Shown here: in pieces, positions 38,639-52,409 of the stretch
How positions within the stretch are numbered: position 1 is the first letter of the stretch
How the letters are laid out: each line of letters begins with the position of its first letter
Assembly: GCF_014898815.1 (NCBI RefSeq)
Contig: NW_026515548.1
Location: 602,501-666,500 of the forward strand
DNA: 64,000 bases
Origin: Panonychus citri
Lineage: Eukaryota; Arthropoda; Arachnida; Trombidiformes; Tetranychidae
Reading direction: 5' to 3'
Translations under genes and position numbers: made by a program
The notes under the pieces: generated by a model
What the model saw: the letters and a program-made list of their open reading frames with translations, nothing else
The model's database searches: none
What the model was told of the DNA's origin: nothing

Positions 38639-41600
38639 TTAGAGGGAAATGATTAACCAGCTTGATAATATTGTGAAGATAAAGATAATTAGTTGAGAGG
38701 AAATGAAGTTCCCTGAATTTTCACATGCAACTTGATCCATATTTCTCAAAATTGGAAGGAATTTCCCCAATTCTTGAGTATAATCAGCATCTTCTTCGAG
38801 AGCGACGATTGAGTTCGTTGTATCGCCGAAGAGTAAATTCGATTCTCCTTCGTAATGTCCAAACAATTTGAACGAATATCGAGCTTTTCCAGTGAAAACT
38901 TCGGAAAGACTCGAAAGGAACGAGACTATGTGCGTATAGTTTTCGTAATTTATGTTATTTCGAGTCACTATGAATCTTGACGGAATTTGAGCCATGTGAC
39001 ATTTTTCATATTCGTTTATCGAAGCCTGTCCACCCGACGCACAAAGAAGACGGAAATCATCTGACCTTAAACTCGTAGCCCAATATTCATTTGCGTTGAA
39101 ATTATGACGATCAGTGTAACGAAGAGCCGTCGAATGGCCTACAAAAGCGACATCACCTTTACGTTCAGCTAAACATCTGAATGCTCCGGTCTCACCGGAG
39201 TAAAGTTCAAGAGCCGACTTCTCGCAAATATGACCTCCTTTACCGTCGCCAGAGCACAAGCGACACAAAACATCAGCACCCGAAACGTTGACATTATAAC
39301 GGAAATCACCTGCCCCTGGGACACACATGGAACGGAAAAATCTTGAAACTTCTGAAGATCGACTACAAGTTTCTCTCGCGATTAAACCTTGCGAAATGAG
39401 AGTTCCCATTGGTGAGATCCAACCTGAGGTATCTCCGAATCCCGTTGAGCAAACTGAAGCGTTCGCTAATTCTTGAGAGAATTGATCTCACTTGGGACTC
39501 GAACAACAGCAACAGCGTACGAGGCGATATTTGTACCATTATTACGCTCACGAGCAACAGGCTTAAGTCCACGATATCTATGGTTGATCGAGAAAAAAAA
39601 ATTAATAAACAAATGGCCTAATTGAACGAAAGATTAACCCTCAAGGTCAGAAACAATTACCTTGCGGCCTTGTAGAAATCACCAGCTTCAAGACTAATCA
39701 AATCAGACGCTCCTGAGGCCACAGATCTAATACAGCTTTCCAAGGAATAGCCTGGATTTTCACATCGAATCTCTGGTGTAATTCGTCGGGAATAGGCCAC
39801 TTTTTGTAAATCCAAACACTTGAATAGTTCCGCTTGCGATGAAGTACATAATCGGATGACCCTTTTATTACATCCAACAGGTAAATTGATTGAATTTGCA
39901 TAATCACCTGAATGAATCAAAGAGAAAGGATTACAATTTAGCTCAAGGCGATTCAATTAGTTAGAAATTATCGACGATTTGTTTTGATTAACTAACCCAA
40001 ATACTCTCCATAGGTCATCGTATCTCGTCCACCAGGACCTACGATTTTCAAGATGTTCGTGACATTGACACTTGACACGAAAACTTTGTCAAACCAAAGA
40101 GGAGGAAAAGGTCGAGTTGGTGTCACCTTATTACGGAAGTGAATTTGTTCTAGGAAATTGTAAAACAATTTACGATCTTGGGCTATGATCAATAAAGAGA
40201 AAACGGAGAAAAAAACATTTAGAATTAACAATTAATAATAACATAGAAATCGACAATAATATTACCTCGTCGTGGATCTTGTAATCTGTCAGGTCGTATA
40301 ACCCAAACATTATTAGGCCGTTTTCCCCAATCACAAGCGTTATAATTAATCTTTTCCCTGGCACCATTTGGACATAAGAATTGATAATTATCAATCAAAT
40401 CGGGTGACAATTTACCAAACAATTGGACAACAGCTTCGATAGTTGTAAAGGCGACATCACCTCGACCATCGACAAGACACTTAATCGCTCCATCGTAACC
40501 AGCGTATTCGTCAGAATCAGAACATGAGAACGGATCTTTACAAAGCTCACAAAGCTTTGGATGTTGTCGTTCTGATGAAAATCGAAAAACAAATCAATGA
40601 GAAATAATTTGAATCGCAACAATTAACATGAGAAATTAAGTAAAAAAAGGTAAGATTCATTTTCGTTCAAAGTCAATTAAAAGTCCCCTAAAGTTTGAAG
40701 ACAATTAAATAAGCACATCAGTTGGTCAATATAAAGAAAGTGATCAATAAATTGAAGTTAATTTAGTATTTTTGATAAGTTGATTAATCGCCAAATGATC
40801 AAGATAACGATTAAATAGTTCGATCCAAGGTCGAACCTTCGATAATTTGATTTGGTTGAGGCCATTTAAACGAAGCTCAGGTTAATTCATTTTCTTTTGT
40901 GAGGTAAGTTTGTTTTCTTTGCTTTGTTTTCGATTCACTATTATTATCATTTAGAAAATGAAAACAAATCGCCAATGATTGAAGTTAATTCTCGTAGAAG
41001 AAGAGAAATTAAATTTTTATCGTGATTTGCAATCGCAATCAGGCTTAAAACATCATCTTCTAAGGTCATCATCATCCTCTCGTTATCTTCATCTTTCGTA
41101 CGCACGAAATTGTCATTCATTTTCATTTGGAATTTAAAACTTTCTCAATTCATTGATAATAACACAGTTCAATGAATTAATGATCACCAGTAGGTAGATG
41201 ATTAAAGGATTTTTTCATTATTATCCTAATAGTTATTAAGAAATTGTTGTTAATGATTATTGATGAAAAGTAAAAGTTATCATGTACATTTGAATATGTT
41301 GAGGGTTTTAATTCATTGGTTCATCAACTTTAATTATAGATTGTCAATTGATGAATCAATCATAATCATAATCATTGAATATTTTATTTTATTTTCACCT
41401 TCTCATAGTAGGAATTAGTTTTCATGTGAGTTAATTGTTACCTATTGTGATTGGAATCGTTGAAAATAGAACTGGTTAATTCGGTTCCATTTAGAATTGA
41501 GTTGATTGTGTTTTTCATGTTGAAATACAAATGTATGTAATTATCTTGTATTCGGCTTGTTAATTGTGATCATATTTACAAGGGGTTTGTGGTTTAGTTA

Positions 41601-44600
41601 ACTAATTGTTGGTTGTTAACAATTCAATTTGCTGTCAGTTTTGTTTTGTATTTAGTTTTTTAGTTCAGGCTGACGAAAGGTATTGATATTTATCATTAGT
41701 TATGGAGGAGATGATTAACTGATACGTAAGTGATTAGTAAATTGTTTCATTAGAGACTCTGACATATCTAATCACTTGTCTAATCAATTAGTTAATGATG
41801 ATGTTACTTTTCAATACCTACAACTTTTTGTTTCTGGTAAATTTTTCATGATTAACTGTCGCTTAATTGTTGAATATGTCACTAGTATTATCTTGATTAA
41901 TTTTTTGACCAATTAAAGTTAATTACTTTCAACAATCATTGAATTTGGTCTTACCAATGTTGATTCATGGTAATGATGATTTTGTGATTTCAAAAATCAA
42001 GTTAATTGTTCAGGTTTGTTTCTTAATTAAGAGATAGGTTTGGGAATTTACCAAATTGTTGAAAAAAAAACACTAATCACAATTTAAACCAATCGGCTAA
42101 ATTGTCGTCATTACTTAATTTCAATTGATTCATCTTGGTTGGTAAACCATTAATTTCTGTACAAGGAGCAATTAAACTACCACAGTTAATTAAAAAACTA
42201 ACCAAACAAAGACTAACCTTAAACACGAATCGCAATTCAATTAAAACAATCAAAGAGAAAGATAAAAACAATTGTTTACAATCAAACAAAATCAATATAA
42301 AGTAATAAAAATGATGAAAATGCCTAAGGGCAAATTACTTATCTAAACTCGTTGATTAATTTGATTGCTTATCAAAAAATAATCAATCAATTTAAAGAGT
42401 AGCATAATTGACAATCTGACATTTGACACTGATTAACTTGATCTCGAGTGATGATAATCTTTAATTAGTTGACCAGAATTTGATTAAGATACAGAAAACA
42501 ATCAACAAGATATTAATCAGTTGATGATGTTCAAAGAAGCGAAATGATAATAAAACCTTGATCAATTTTGTTTCCTAATTAACTTTAATCTTTCATATCA
42601 AGATCATCAACAATTAACATCATCATTGACCACACCAATACATTTAATGGTCAGTAATCAACCTTACCTCAATTAGTGTTACCTTTTGTGATTAATGAAT
42701 GGATATAACAATAATAACAATCAGTGAAATTATTTGTATTGTTAATGTCTGATATTTAATGTCTAATGGCCTCGATAATCTTGATTACTGTGTGTAAATT
42801 GTTGTAAATTTAGTAACAATCAACGAGGCTCAAGAAAAAAGGTAAGTACAATTAAACCATTATCGGTTTAACTACATATTTTAATTGAGATTAAGGTGAT
42901 GAGGATTTCTGGTTAAGGATAACCCACACTTAGATGAAGGTAAATTGGGTGCGACTTTTTAATTCTCAATGCTGGTTGATCAACAATTGAATTAATCTAA
43001 AATATATTCAATTTAAATTGATCACTAATCCATGATGACGATCATCATCATCATCTATTATCACCAATTCATTTAAAAGTTAATGAATTATGCATAACAA
43101 TCATAGCTCTTGATGGGAATCATTTAATTTCAAATTGACCGCAAGAAGTTAATTGTAGAGGTTAATTTGATTTACTCACTTAGGTGTCTGTCCACTAACG
43201 GATCTTTTGACCATCTACCTGGAAGGCAACTTTGCGAAAAGAAACCAGAAGCAGTGTGTAATAGACTTCGACAATCTTGCTGGACAACTCGCTCGACAAT
43301 CAACTGACCCATCGGCATGTACCAACCAGCATTTCGTCCATACCCAGTGTGACAAGATCTTTTACCCCTAAGGTCATTTACCGATGTGATCTCTGAGTTT
43401 TTGGGTATCAAAACAGCAGCTCTGTATCTGAACCGTTCTATGGAAATAATTGATGTATAATTTAGTTGGAATCTTCTAAACAATTAAGGACAATTTAGAG
43501 AACTTACTTCGTTCATATTCCTCCATTAGAAAAGGTTCTAATCCAAATATCGAACCTGCAAGGTAAAGATCTTCAGGGTCAACGTTCATCGTATCGGCTT
43601 CGCCTCTTGCTATTGTTCCCATGCATGCGAACCTGAAATCGTGGAGTAAACAATTAGTTTTACTCTCTTATCTTCTTAATTGTTGGTCAATTATTTGATT
43701 ACTCGATTTACTAGATTCTTAATTGAATCATGTTCAACCACCAACACCCACTTGATCAACAAAATAGTCATGAAAATACACTTTCAATTGTCGATGACCA
43801 TTGAATTGACCGTTGAATCAATCAAATGATATCGTTGCGTTTTTTTTTACTCAACAAAACAAATTCAAATTAAGTTAATTTTGTTAAAATCAACTGATTG
43901 TTGGAAATTATTTCATCACAATTAATATATTAATATGTCAGTTTACAGTTTATTGGTCAATCGTTAATTGATTGTTATCATTTTCCTTTGACCATCTCAA
44001 CTACTAATAAGCTTAATGACCCAAAATGATTGATTGTAACAATTAGTGATTGTGATAATTTACTGATTATCATTATTGAATTTTAACAACCGTTAATACT
44101 GAGACCTAAAAGTTGATTAGTATCATAATGAAAGTTAATTGTTACTTGGTAACCTGATGATTTGACCTCTAATTGATTTCTCATATTTTTAATTGAGGAT
44201 AATCATTGATGATGAGAAAAAGAAAAGTTAACAACAATTAACAATTAAAATGGGATATTAACTGTTGGAGATTTATTAATTTTTCAATAATCAGAATGTG
44301 AGAATCTTTAATTACTAATCAACAATTAATGAATAAAATTAATTGTCAACCATATATTCTGAATAACAATTTATATATAAATAAAAGGTAAGAATTGCCA
44401 ACAATTAATATAATAACATTTCTAATTGATCACAATTAGCTGCGAAAACGTTTCATGATTAAATTAACAGCAACTCTTAATCATTACAATTTGTATTGTT
44501 TAAATTGTATTTAAATCGTGAATCATTTGATTGTTAATTAGAAATCGTTGATTGTTAATTCACCCAGAACAAAATTAACTAACCAACTAAACTTAATAAA

Positions 44601-47600
44601 CTGTTAATGATTTTTTGTGAGCAAAAAATACAATCAGTAAGTTAATTAGCTTAACAAATAACAATTAAAAGGTGTATTATCACAATCAACTAATAGACTT
44701 TAACTAATTAGCTTCTGTTTAACTCCATTGTTAATAAATTGTAATCATCTATTATCATTTAGATTGAAATGCTAAATCAACCAAATGGTTAACTATCAAT
44801 TGGAAAGTGATTAAATTAAACAAGGTTACAATTAGAAAAAAAATCAACCATTGATATTAAGTTAATCATCTTAATTATTTCAACGATCTTGAATAGTTAA
44901 TCATTTCCTATCCACTAATCATTCAAGTGGACGATGTTTCTGTGATTGTAAACAATTATTGTCTTATCGTATTACTAATTGTATTTATTAATTGAAAACC
45001 TTGTATGTTAGTTAATTGTTATTAGTTGGATAGAAAATCAATTTTCATGTTTTCCATTGCAAGGTTTTCATAGTTAAAGTTGAAATTGTAAACACAAGTT
45101 CACTATTTTTGGTAATATTAACCAGGTAAACAATCAATTGATTTAATTGCTACCTTCAAGTTAATCCTCCTTCCAAATCATAATTATCTTAATCATCCTC
45201 TTTTGCTATTGGTAAACTTAAGGTAATTCAACTTAATATCATTCAAATAAGTAAACAATTTAACTCTTGATTGTTATATGAATTTTTCTGAAAAAAAAAA
45301 CTTTTCTCTTTGACGTTTCGTTGATTGCTAACGATTACAATTGCTGCTAATTATCATTTAATTTATTCTTAATTGTGATGATTTCGTGACTTACTTATCT
45401 TTAGCTGAGATACAGGTAATCAAACCTGGAAATAGATTGGCCATTGTATGACATTCATTGATTAAATCCTCTGGAACACATAATTGGATATTTGCTGTGA
45501 TTAAGAAACAAAAAACAATCCGATTAAGATGGTAATCAACAATTAAATTAAAATTAAATTTAAGATTAATTATTGTAAACAAATGAGAAAATGAAAAGAG
45601 GAAAAATGATTAAAAATGATATGTTTAAGTATAATTGACATTTGTTTTATTGGAAACTCTTGATTAAACCATTGGGAAAAAAGTTAATCAAAGTTAATCA
45701 AAGTAACAATCAAGGTTAAACTAATTTTGGGTTAAGAAATGGGTTAAACCGGTTTCTCATTGATTAATCTTTTACAAGATTAAAATTAATTACTTATTAT
45801 TTATTTATTAATACAATGAATAAACAATCATACTGATTTAGTTGTTATAATCATATCCATCTATAGGAAACAACGTTAATTGTGAACGTTACAACAATCA
45901 AAAAGTTTGAGTAAAGTTTTTTCAACTTCATTGTCCAAACTAATAAATTGATTTCCAGCAATCAACTGATTGTCATTTGTATTGAAACACTTTCATTATG
46001 ATTGACAAAAAAAGCGATTTCAATTTCTCAGTCTCATCTTAATGTGAATATGAACTTGACCTGAATTAATGAATGATTATAGTTGATGAAAAGTGAATCT
46101 GAAAAAAAGAAACTGTTAATTGTAAACCAGCAGGTAATTTAATTGTTGATGATATTTAGTAGTAGCGAGTAGTTACCGTAGTGTAATGATGACTGTTGAT
46201 ATATTAAAGGAATTAAATTAATGATAATTGTAAAGTATTAAGAAAAAAAAAGCTTCTTCATTCTGAGAAATCATTTACGATGATAATTAAGGTAAAGCTC
46301 CTCGAGAAAAAGTAATTACAATCAACTACGTTAATTTAATTTCGTGTCCAATCCATTAGTAATTCAAATAAGTCTTTAGTTGTGTTTTGTTTCCTCAATG
46401 ATGATGAAACAAGTACTATGTTTGTATGGTCATCTCGTTTCACTGGTGGTCACTAACGTGGTCCATTAGCATGAAACTCGCAATACAAACACACATACAT
46501 ATATGTACATCTACGCAAATGGTCAAGTTAATTGTGATTAATATACTTTCTTGAGCTTTCAAATAGCGTGACTTTGATTCGCTTTTCATTGTAAATATAT
46601 TAACCATAATAATTGGAAAAACAAAAGCAAGAATCATGGTTAACAAGTTTCATCTTGTTTATCTCACAATTAATTGAATAGAATTGAAAGTTACCATTAG
46701 AAACCTTCAACAATTTAATTCTTCTTTAATACAGATAATTTTGTTCTCTCTCTCTCTCTCTTTACCTTTATCATCTTTATCATCTTCATCATCTTCATCA
46801 TACCCTTTACTATTCATGGGTGCGCCTTGAGCATTTCCCCCAATTCTATCAGGAGCTAAACTCACGCTCGACTTTTTTTCGCTTCTCTTGAGTTCTACTT
46901 TAATTTTCTCGCCTCACTTTTTGTATTTGCCCTCCAATCATCGTTTATTATCATAATAATAAACAATAGATTAACAATTAAAACTAATCATAATTGGTTA
47001 ACATGATTCATCTCGAATAACAAGTAAACTTTCAAAGTTCTTATAATAGAAAAAGAAAAAGTTCTAATGAACTGAGAAAAGTTTTTCTTTCTCTCTTTTT
47101 TCTTATGGATATTATTTCCAAGTAGATTTTGTTTTCTTCTTCCTTTCAGAAAATGAATTAATCTCTTTTTCTTATTGTATAATTGAATTAATCAGCTTAT
47201 CGTGTGTATCATGATGATTGAAATAATCGCCATGAGTGGTCAGGGGAAAACTGAATAGTTGATCGAAATGTTTTGACAGAATTTTTGATTTTCTTTAGTG
47301 TTGTAATTGTATCAACAATAATGGAAAGAAATTGAATCAAGACGATTAATTCAATTTCTTTACCTGATAACAGATTAATCATCAACACACCTATTGAATT
47401 GGAATCACAGTTTTTGAATGGAAATCATCCCTGTTACTATTGATAGATTATCAAAGTTACAAAACCATTGATTTAATTGTCAAAATTTTTCATGTTAATC
47501 AGTTGATTTGAATAATAATATTGAAAGTTGATATCGTTTCTTTTCATGTCGATTTCAATCATCTCGCAAATCTCATTGGCATTTCAAGGCTCTTCTTGTT

Positions 47601-50030
47601 CATCATCTCAATCATCATCATCATCATCATCATCTTGATCCTCATCTTCATCTTCATCAACACAATCTTCATCATCTCTACTTTGTCTATTGCTTATTAC
47701 TGTTAAATCAGTTTGGAAACTGATCAACCTTGTAATACAATTTTCAAGGTTTCCAAAGGTCTCAACTGACAACAATTTAAGTAACAACTTATTATCATCT
47801 AATCATCATAATCAACAACAATTAAATCATGATTAGACAATAATGTTATTGATGTAATCAAATTAATCATTACGCCTAATGTTTGACAAACCTTTATTTT
47901 TCTTGGTATCTTAATTTAATTAATTAACTGACCTGGAATCGTTTTCAATCACGTTAGATTATTTTAAATTGTCATGATTAGATTACCTGTTTACCTTAAT
48001 TTATATTAATGTTTCATTTTTACCCTGATGATGATCAACTTAATCAAATTGTCAAATTTTGTTGGTTAATTAACTTAATTGTTTGTTTGTAATTATTTTC
48101 TTTCACTTTTATCTCATGTAAATGGACAATTAATTAACATCATCAGCATGTTAATTATTCATGGTTAAATTAACTTTTCCTTGATTATTTGCTATTAAGT
48201 TACTGACTATTTGTTATTAATTGTTAAATCTATTTCATTGATTTAGTTGTTAATCAATTTTTTCCATGTTGCAATTTAATTTGATAATGAAAGTTTCTTA
48301 ATCATTTGGTTCAACTGTTGATGATTTTGTCTTAATTATCATGATTATTATTATGATTAATTAGCTGATTAGTATTCTTAATTGTTTCAAAACTCTACTT
48401 TGATGAATGAGTGATTCTAATTTCATCTTAATCAACAATTTAACCAAGAAATTAAGAAAAATCTGCTCGGTTTCTTAATTGTTGATTCTTTGTGAATTTT
48501 TTTTCTTGATATTAATCATTAAATTGTGCTGATTATTTGGTTACAATTTGACCCTGAGTTAATTACAATCATCTCATTCATAATTATTCATCGTAAATAA
48601 ATTTAACTAAAATTGATAACAATCAGCAATTTAAACTAAATTAAGGTTTGGTCAGCATTTGTTTCACTATCTTCAAGATGGTATTGTAAACTTTTTGTTT
48701 CGTTAATTTTGAAATTAAATTAAACTAAAAGTTTAAAAAAACTAGAAAAACATAATTTAATTAATAATTTGATTACAGTTAAGCATTAAAGTTAATCACA
48801 CTAACTGAATACAAATTAATTACAGAAAACCTTGTTAACCACAAATTGACCAAGATTGTTAATCCAATTATGTTTAACCTTTAATTGTTGATTTGATTGC
48901 AATGGCAAGTCAACAATTAACAAGAAGCCTTTACTTGTCCATCCTTAAATTGTTGTTTACTCATCTGTTTCCGGAAATTAATTGTTTGCTTGATTGTAAT
49001 TCTAGTCAATTGTTTGTGTGTCTTTTTTTGTTAAATTGTGATCATTTGTCATTGCAATCAAATTAATTCATCAAAAAAAAACAAGATAATTAACTTTGAT
49101 GAGGTAATGATGACTAAACACCTTGAATGATTTTAATCAAGAAATAGTCTAAGAAAACAAAGGAATCAAATTAAATCATTAATCAAAATCTATGGTTTTA
49201 TTTTGATTGAAAAAAGGAAAACAATTGTTAAATTGTTAGCTAATCATTAACAATCAGTGATTTGTTTTTCTGTTTTCATTTTCTGTTGATTTTGATTACT
49301 TTTGCCTTCCGGACTTGGAACTGTCAACAATTAAATATACAGAATTGTAATTCCCTAATTTACCAAATGATTGAGTAGTTTCAATAAGCACTAATGGTAA
49401 TCATAATCATTAACTACAATTAATTTTGTTCATCTTGACATTAAATCTGATTAGAAAATTTTACCTCTATCAGGATTATTATAAGTACTTTTCATGAATA
49501 AATTAAATTGTCTCACATGGACAGTTAATCGTTACCATGGTGACAAATTATCTGAAATTTGATGGCGATAATCATGATGATGAATATGACGAGATGATGA
49601 TTATGGCTTATGAGGTATTCATTAAATAAGGGATGGGGCTTGAAATCAATTAACGTGGGTGAAAGGATTGGGTAAGACAATGAGAAGATGATGAAGAAAG
49701 AGAGAAAGAAAGAGATTTAAAATGGAGGAAGAAAGAGAGATGAGAGAAAAGTAAGAGAAGTGAATAGTTTGAATTCAGAATTAGAATTAATTTTCGCTCT
49801 TTTTTTTTGGTTTCATTGTTTTGTTATTGTTTCGGGTTAAAGGCGAGAACATGGAATTAGATTAACCTAATTGTTACGATTAACTGTCTGGGATTAGTGG
49901 GGAAAAATGTAACAATACTGTCAATCTTTTTGGATGATTAGTTAATTGTTGTCAACTTACTTTTCTGTGCTTCCAATGAAGGAATTGCAATCAATAGGAA
50001 CCAGATGAAAGCTCGTTTAATCATATCCAT
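38639..50030 (-). CDS. transferrin-2 / melanotransferrin-like bilobal transferrin with GPI-anchor signal; one frameshift
   Basis: Eight minus-strand exons: 50030-49961, 45494-45395, 43632-43508, 43437-43180, 40571-40266, 40182-39997, 39907-39661 and 39577-38639. All junctions are in phase. Exon 1 is a signal peptide (MDMIKRAFIWFLLIAIPSL). N-lobe: DPEDLYLAG (Asp ligand), FRYRAAVL (Tyr), GKRSCHTGYGRNAGWYMPMG (anion site), DNYQFLC (Tyr) and a His position changed to Asn. C-lobe: SLEAGDFYKAA (Asp to Glu), ASYAVAVV, CSTGFGDTSGWISPMG, DDFRLLC (Tyr to Phe) and CHMAQIPSRF (His to Arg), so C-lobe iron binding is probably lost. The end is hydrophobic (IIFIFTILSSWLIISL) after a small-residue stretch, as in GPI-anchored members, which are linked to epithelial junctions in flies. 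In the last exon one missing base at about 39470-39475 gives a stop; restoring frame there makes the total length divisible by three (744 codons). Confidence 0.85.
40572..43179 (-). other. transferrin intron 4, about 2.6 kb
   Basis: The exons either side join in phase (A + AA gives Lys, then RQHPKLCELC), so no exon is needed here. A 72-codon open frame on the same strand (42295-42077) has no family resemblance and I do not call it a gene. Confidence 0.6.
43633..45394 (-). other. transferrin intron 2, about 1.8 kb
   Basis: GTAAGT donor and TTTCAG acceptor, phase preserved (AA + G gives Lys). No gene seen inside. Confidence 0.55.
45495..49960 (-). other. transferrin intron 1, about 4.5 kb
   Basis: It separates the signal-peptide exon from the N-lobe. 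It holds a TC run (46747-46760), ATC/TCA trinucleotide repeats (46770-46800, 47600-47670) and no coding sequence I can support. First-intron length and position would suit regulatory elements, but I identified none. Confidence 0.5.
47600..47675. repeat. TCA/ATC trinucleotide microsatellite
   Basis: Tandem ATC triplets with interruptions, which also create an artificial Ile-rich open frame at 47521-47706. Confidence 0.7.
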
Positions 50031-51048
50031 TTCTTATCCAACAATTAAGATTATTGTAATCAACACAATTTCTCTATAATCGAATCAACTTTACAATTAG
50101 TTGATTGATTTTACGTTGGGAAAAGCAAATTGTTACAGTTAATCAACTTTTCTAATCAGATGGATTTACGACACTTTAAACACTAGAAATATAAATAAAC
50201 TTTAAAAACGAGGTAAAAGTTAATTGTGATGAACTTTTCGAATATAAGTTTATTCTTGATAATCAACAGTAGACCAAATGATCAGCACTGATTGTTATGA
50301 TTGGAAAAATTTATGTTCTAATATTGTGAACACAAAATCAACTAAACTTCAAAGGCTCAACGTTTTGATTAACAAATGAAATGAAAGTACGTGAGTCTTT
50401 TCAACAATCAAAAGCAATAGAAACTTGAATTATTTCAACGCTTCGATGAAAAAAGATACACCTTATCACGCCCATCCTTCCGTCAGAACTTTTTATTACC
50501 AAAAGTGTTTTCGTTTATTTCAGTTCTAGAATTCTGATCAGTGTCGCCATCTAGTTTTTCCATTTTGCGGTCAACTTTAATTGTTCACTCGTTTCTGATT
50601 GATTGTTTTTTAATTGTTCGGTTAGTTTTTAGCAACGAAAATTCAATCAACTCAATTCTCTCAGAGTTTTGTTCATTATTTCATCGCACAAACTATTAAT
50701 TAGTGTTTTCTTTTACAACATTTTGACTCACCTTTTTTTCTTGATGGAATCAATTTATATTCTTAATAATCATTAGTAAATAATTAAGAAAACGTTCAAA
50801 AAGATGATTAGATCATCTTCACTTGTGAATCTCTTTGTTATCGCAATTAATTTTACAATTTTTTTATTACCTATCCTATTATCTATTAAATCTAGTTTTA
50901 GGTGATCATCTCTCTCTCTCTCTCTCTCTCTCGGTGTTATCATTTAGTGAATTGAAGATACAATACAAAAAACTAATCATCCTTTTAATCAATTAAATAG
51001 TAAAATAAATAATAAAAAACGTCCACTGGATTGTGACAGTGAAAGTGA
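50031..51048. other. region between transferrin start and engrailed exons
   Basis: It should contain the transferrin promoter and, if the engrailed gene were complete and compact, its EH1/EH2-coding part. I find neither EH1 nor EH2 sequence here. A (TC)n run of about 24 bases lies at 50909-50932. Confidence 0.5.
50909..50932. repeat. TC microsatellite
   Basis: About 12 TC units between the transferrin start and the engrailed exons. Confidence 0.75.
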
Positions 51049-51875
51049 CAACATTTCAAGAAAAGTCGAACCTCGTTCAGTACTAATGAGCGGGACGATG
51101 ATTCCGTGTACTCAACCACCTCCGATGGATCATCGAGCCATCGCCATGTAACCTCACCCACCTCAGCAATCACATCAAGTTTGCCTGCATGGATTTACTG
51201 TACAAGATACTCGGATAGACCTTCGTCATCATCTCTTGATGTTATCATTTAGTTAATCTAAAATATTTTAATCTTCAACTGATAAATTACCTGTACCTTT
51301 GAATATGTAGTCGAAACTAATCTTCTTTTTGTCTTATTTTCTCATAGCGGTTCAAGATCGAGAAAATCGAGAAAAAGGACAAAAAAGCCAACGAGAAAAG
51401 GCCTCGAACAGCGTTCACAGCCGAGCAATTAGCGCGATTGAAGCAAGAATTCAATGATAACAAGTAAGTAACAATTGAAACAATTTTCTTTTCCTCTTTT
51501 CTTGTTAATCTCAATCGTCGAAACTAATTGTCAATTGATTGTCTTTCTTTCTTCATCCTTTGTTGACAATTGTGTTACAGATATTCAAATGATAAACGTC
51601 GTCAAGCATTGGCACGAGATCTTAAGCTAAATGAATCTCAGATCAAAATTTGGTTCCAAAATAAAAGAGCCAAGATTAAGAAATCAACCGACTCACGTAA
51701 TCCATTGGCTCTTATTGACCTCATTGCGCTCATTGACCTAATGGCCCAAGGGCTTTATAATCATTCCATCATGGAAAAGGAGAATGGAAAAGACGAAAAT
51801 GAAGATTTTCAAGCTTTTTCTCTTATTCGACGAAAAAAATTCTTCATATTTGTAAACATGGAAGAACCAAATTAA
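51049..51875 (+). CDS. engrailed-class homeodomain protein, N-terminus not found
   Basis: Three exon blocks: an open block up to 51240 that contains the EH3 motif (LPAWIYCTRYSDRPSS); 51348-51463 with the start of the homeodomain (EKRPRTAFTAEQLARLKQEF); and 51581-51875 with the rest (ESQIKIWFQNKRAKIKKS) plus EH5. All three join in frame if GTTATC at 51241 is the first donor, which is a weak donor. Helix 3 has the Gln/Lys/Asn set expected for TAAT binding. Engrailed proteins are segment-polarity repressors. No ATG, EH1 or EH2 is seen in the 1 kb upstream. In EH5 the usual NPLAL-Q-LMAQGLYNHS is expanded to NPLALIDLIALIDLMAQ by an 18-bp tandem duplication. Partial paralogue or gene with a distant first exon. 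Confidence 0.8.
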
Positions 51876-52409
51876 TTTGATGAACTTTTTTTATCACCTT
51901 TCCTTGGTAAATAGTCAAACAATCAACTGATTAATTGGATTAAATTTTTTCTTCTAATTGTCAAGGGAAAATCGTAATCACCATAAAGGTATTTTAATTG
52001 TTACAAATTGATTACATTTTTCCCTTAACAACAACTCATTTCCTAACGTTGACTGTTCAAATTTTCTGGTATAAAAGGTGAGAAATTGTCTCATTACAAT
52101 CATAGTCAAGAAAATGTCTCCCTCATCACTTTACTAATTGTGTTCTTTTGATTAGTTTTTCCAATCGAATTGAAAAAAAATTTTTTCTTTGTTTCGTTGG
52201 TCAATTTTTCTCCCAGCAGATGGCGCTAGTTCCATTTTCTCCACCGCCCTAATGTAAGCACGTTGTTCCCTTAAGGTTTTCTTTGTGAATTGAAAACTCC
52301 CTTTAAATATCATCGTTTTTAGGTTAATCAAATTGGTTCGTTAATTTAATTTAGTTTAATCTTTTGTTTAATTAATTGTTCAACTTCGGTCTAAGATAAG
52401 GTTGACAAT
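51876..52409. other. intergenic region upstream of CCT5
   Basis: Short AT-rich gap of 534 bp between the engrailed stop and the CCT5 start, so it must hold the CCT5 promoter and 5'UTR. No conserved element recognised. Confidence 0.5.

Noticed and set aside
40820..40850. GTTCGATCC/GGTCGAAC stretch considered as a tRNA T-arm
   Set aside because: No acceptor stem, D-arm or anticodon arm can be drawn around it.
42077..42295. 72-codon minus-strand frame inside a transferrin intron
   Set aside because: The flanking exons join in phase without it and its sequence matches no family; treated as chance.
47521..47706. Ile-rich frame
   Set aside because: Produced by an ATC trinucleotide repeat within a transferrin intron.
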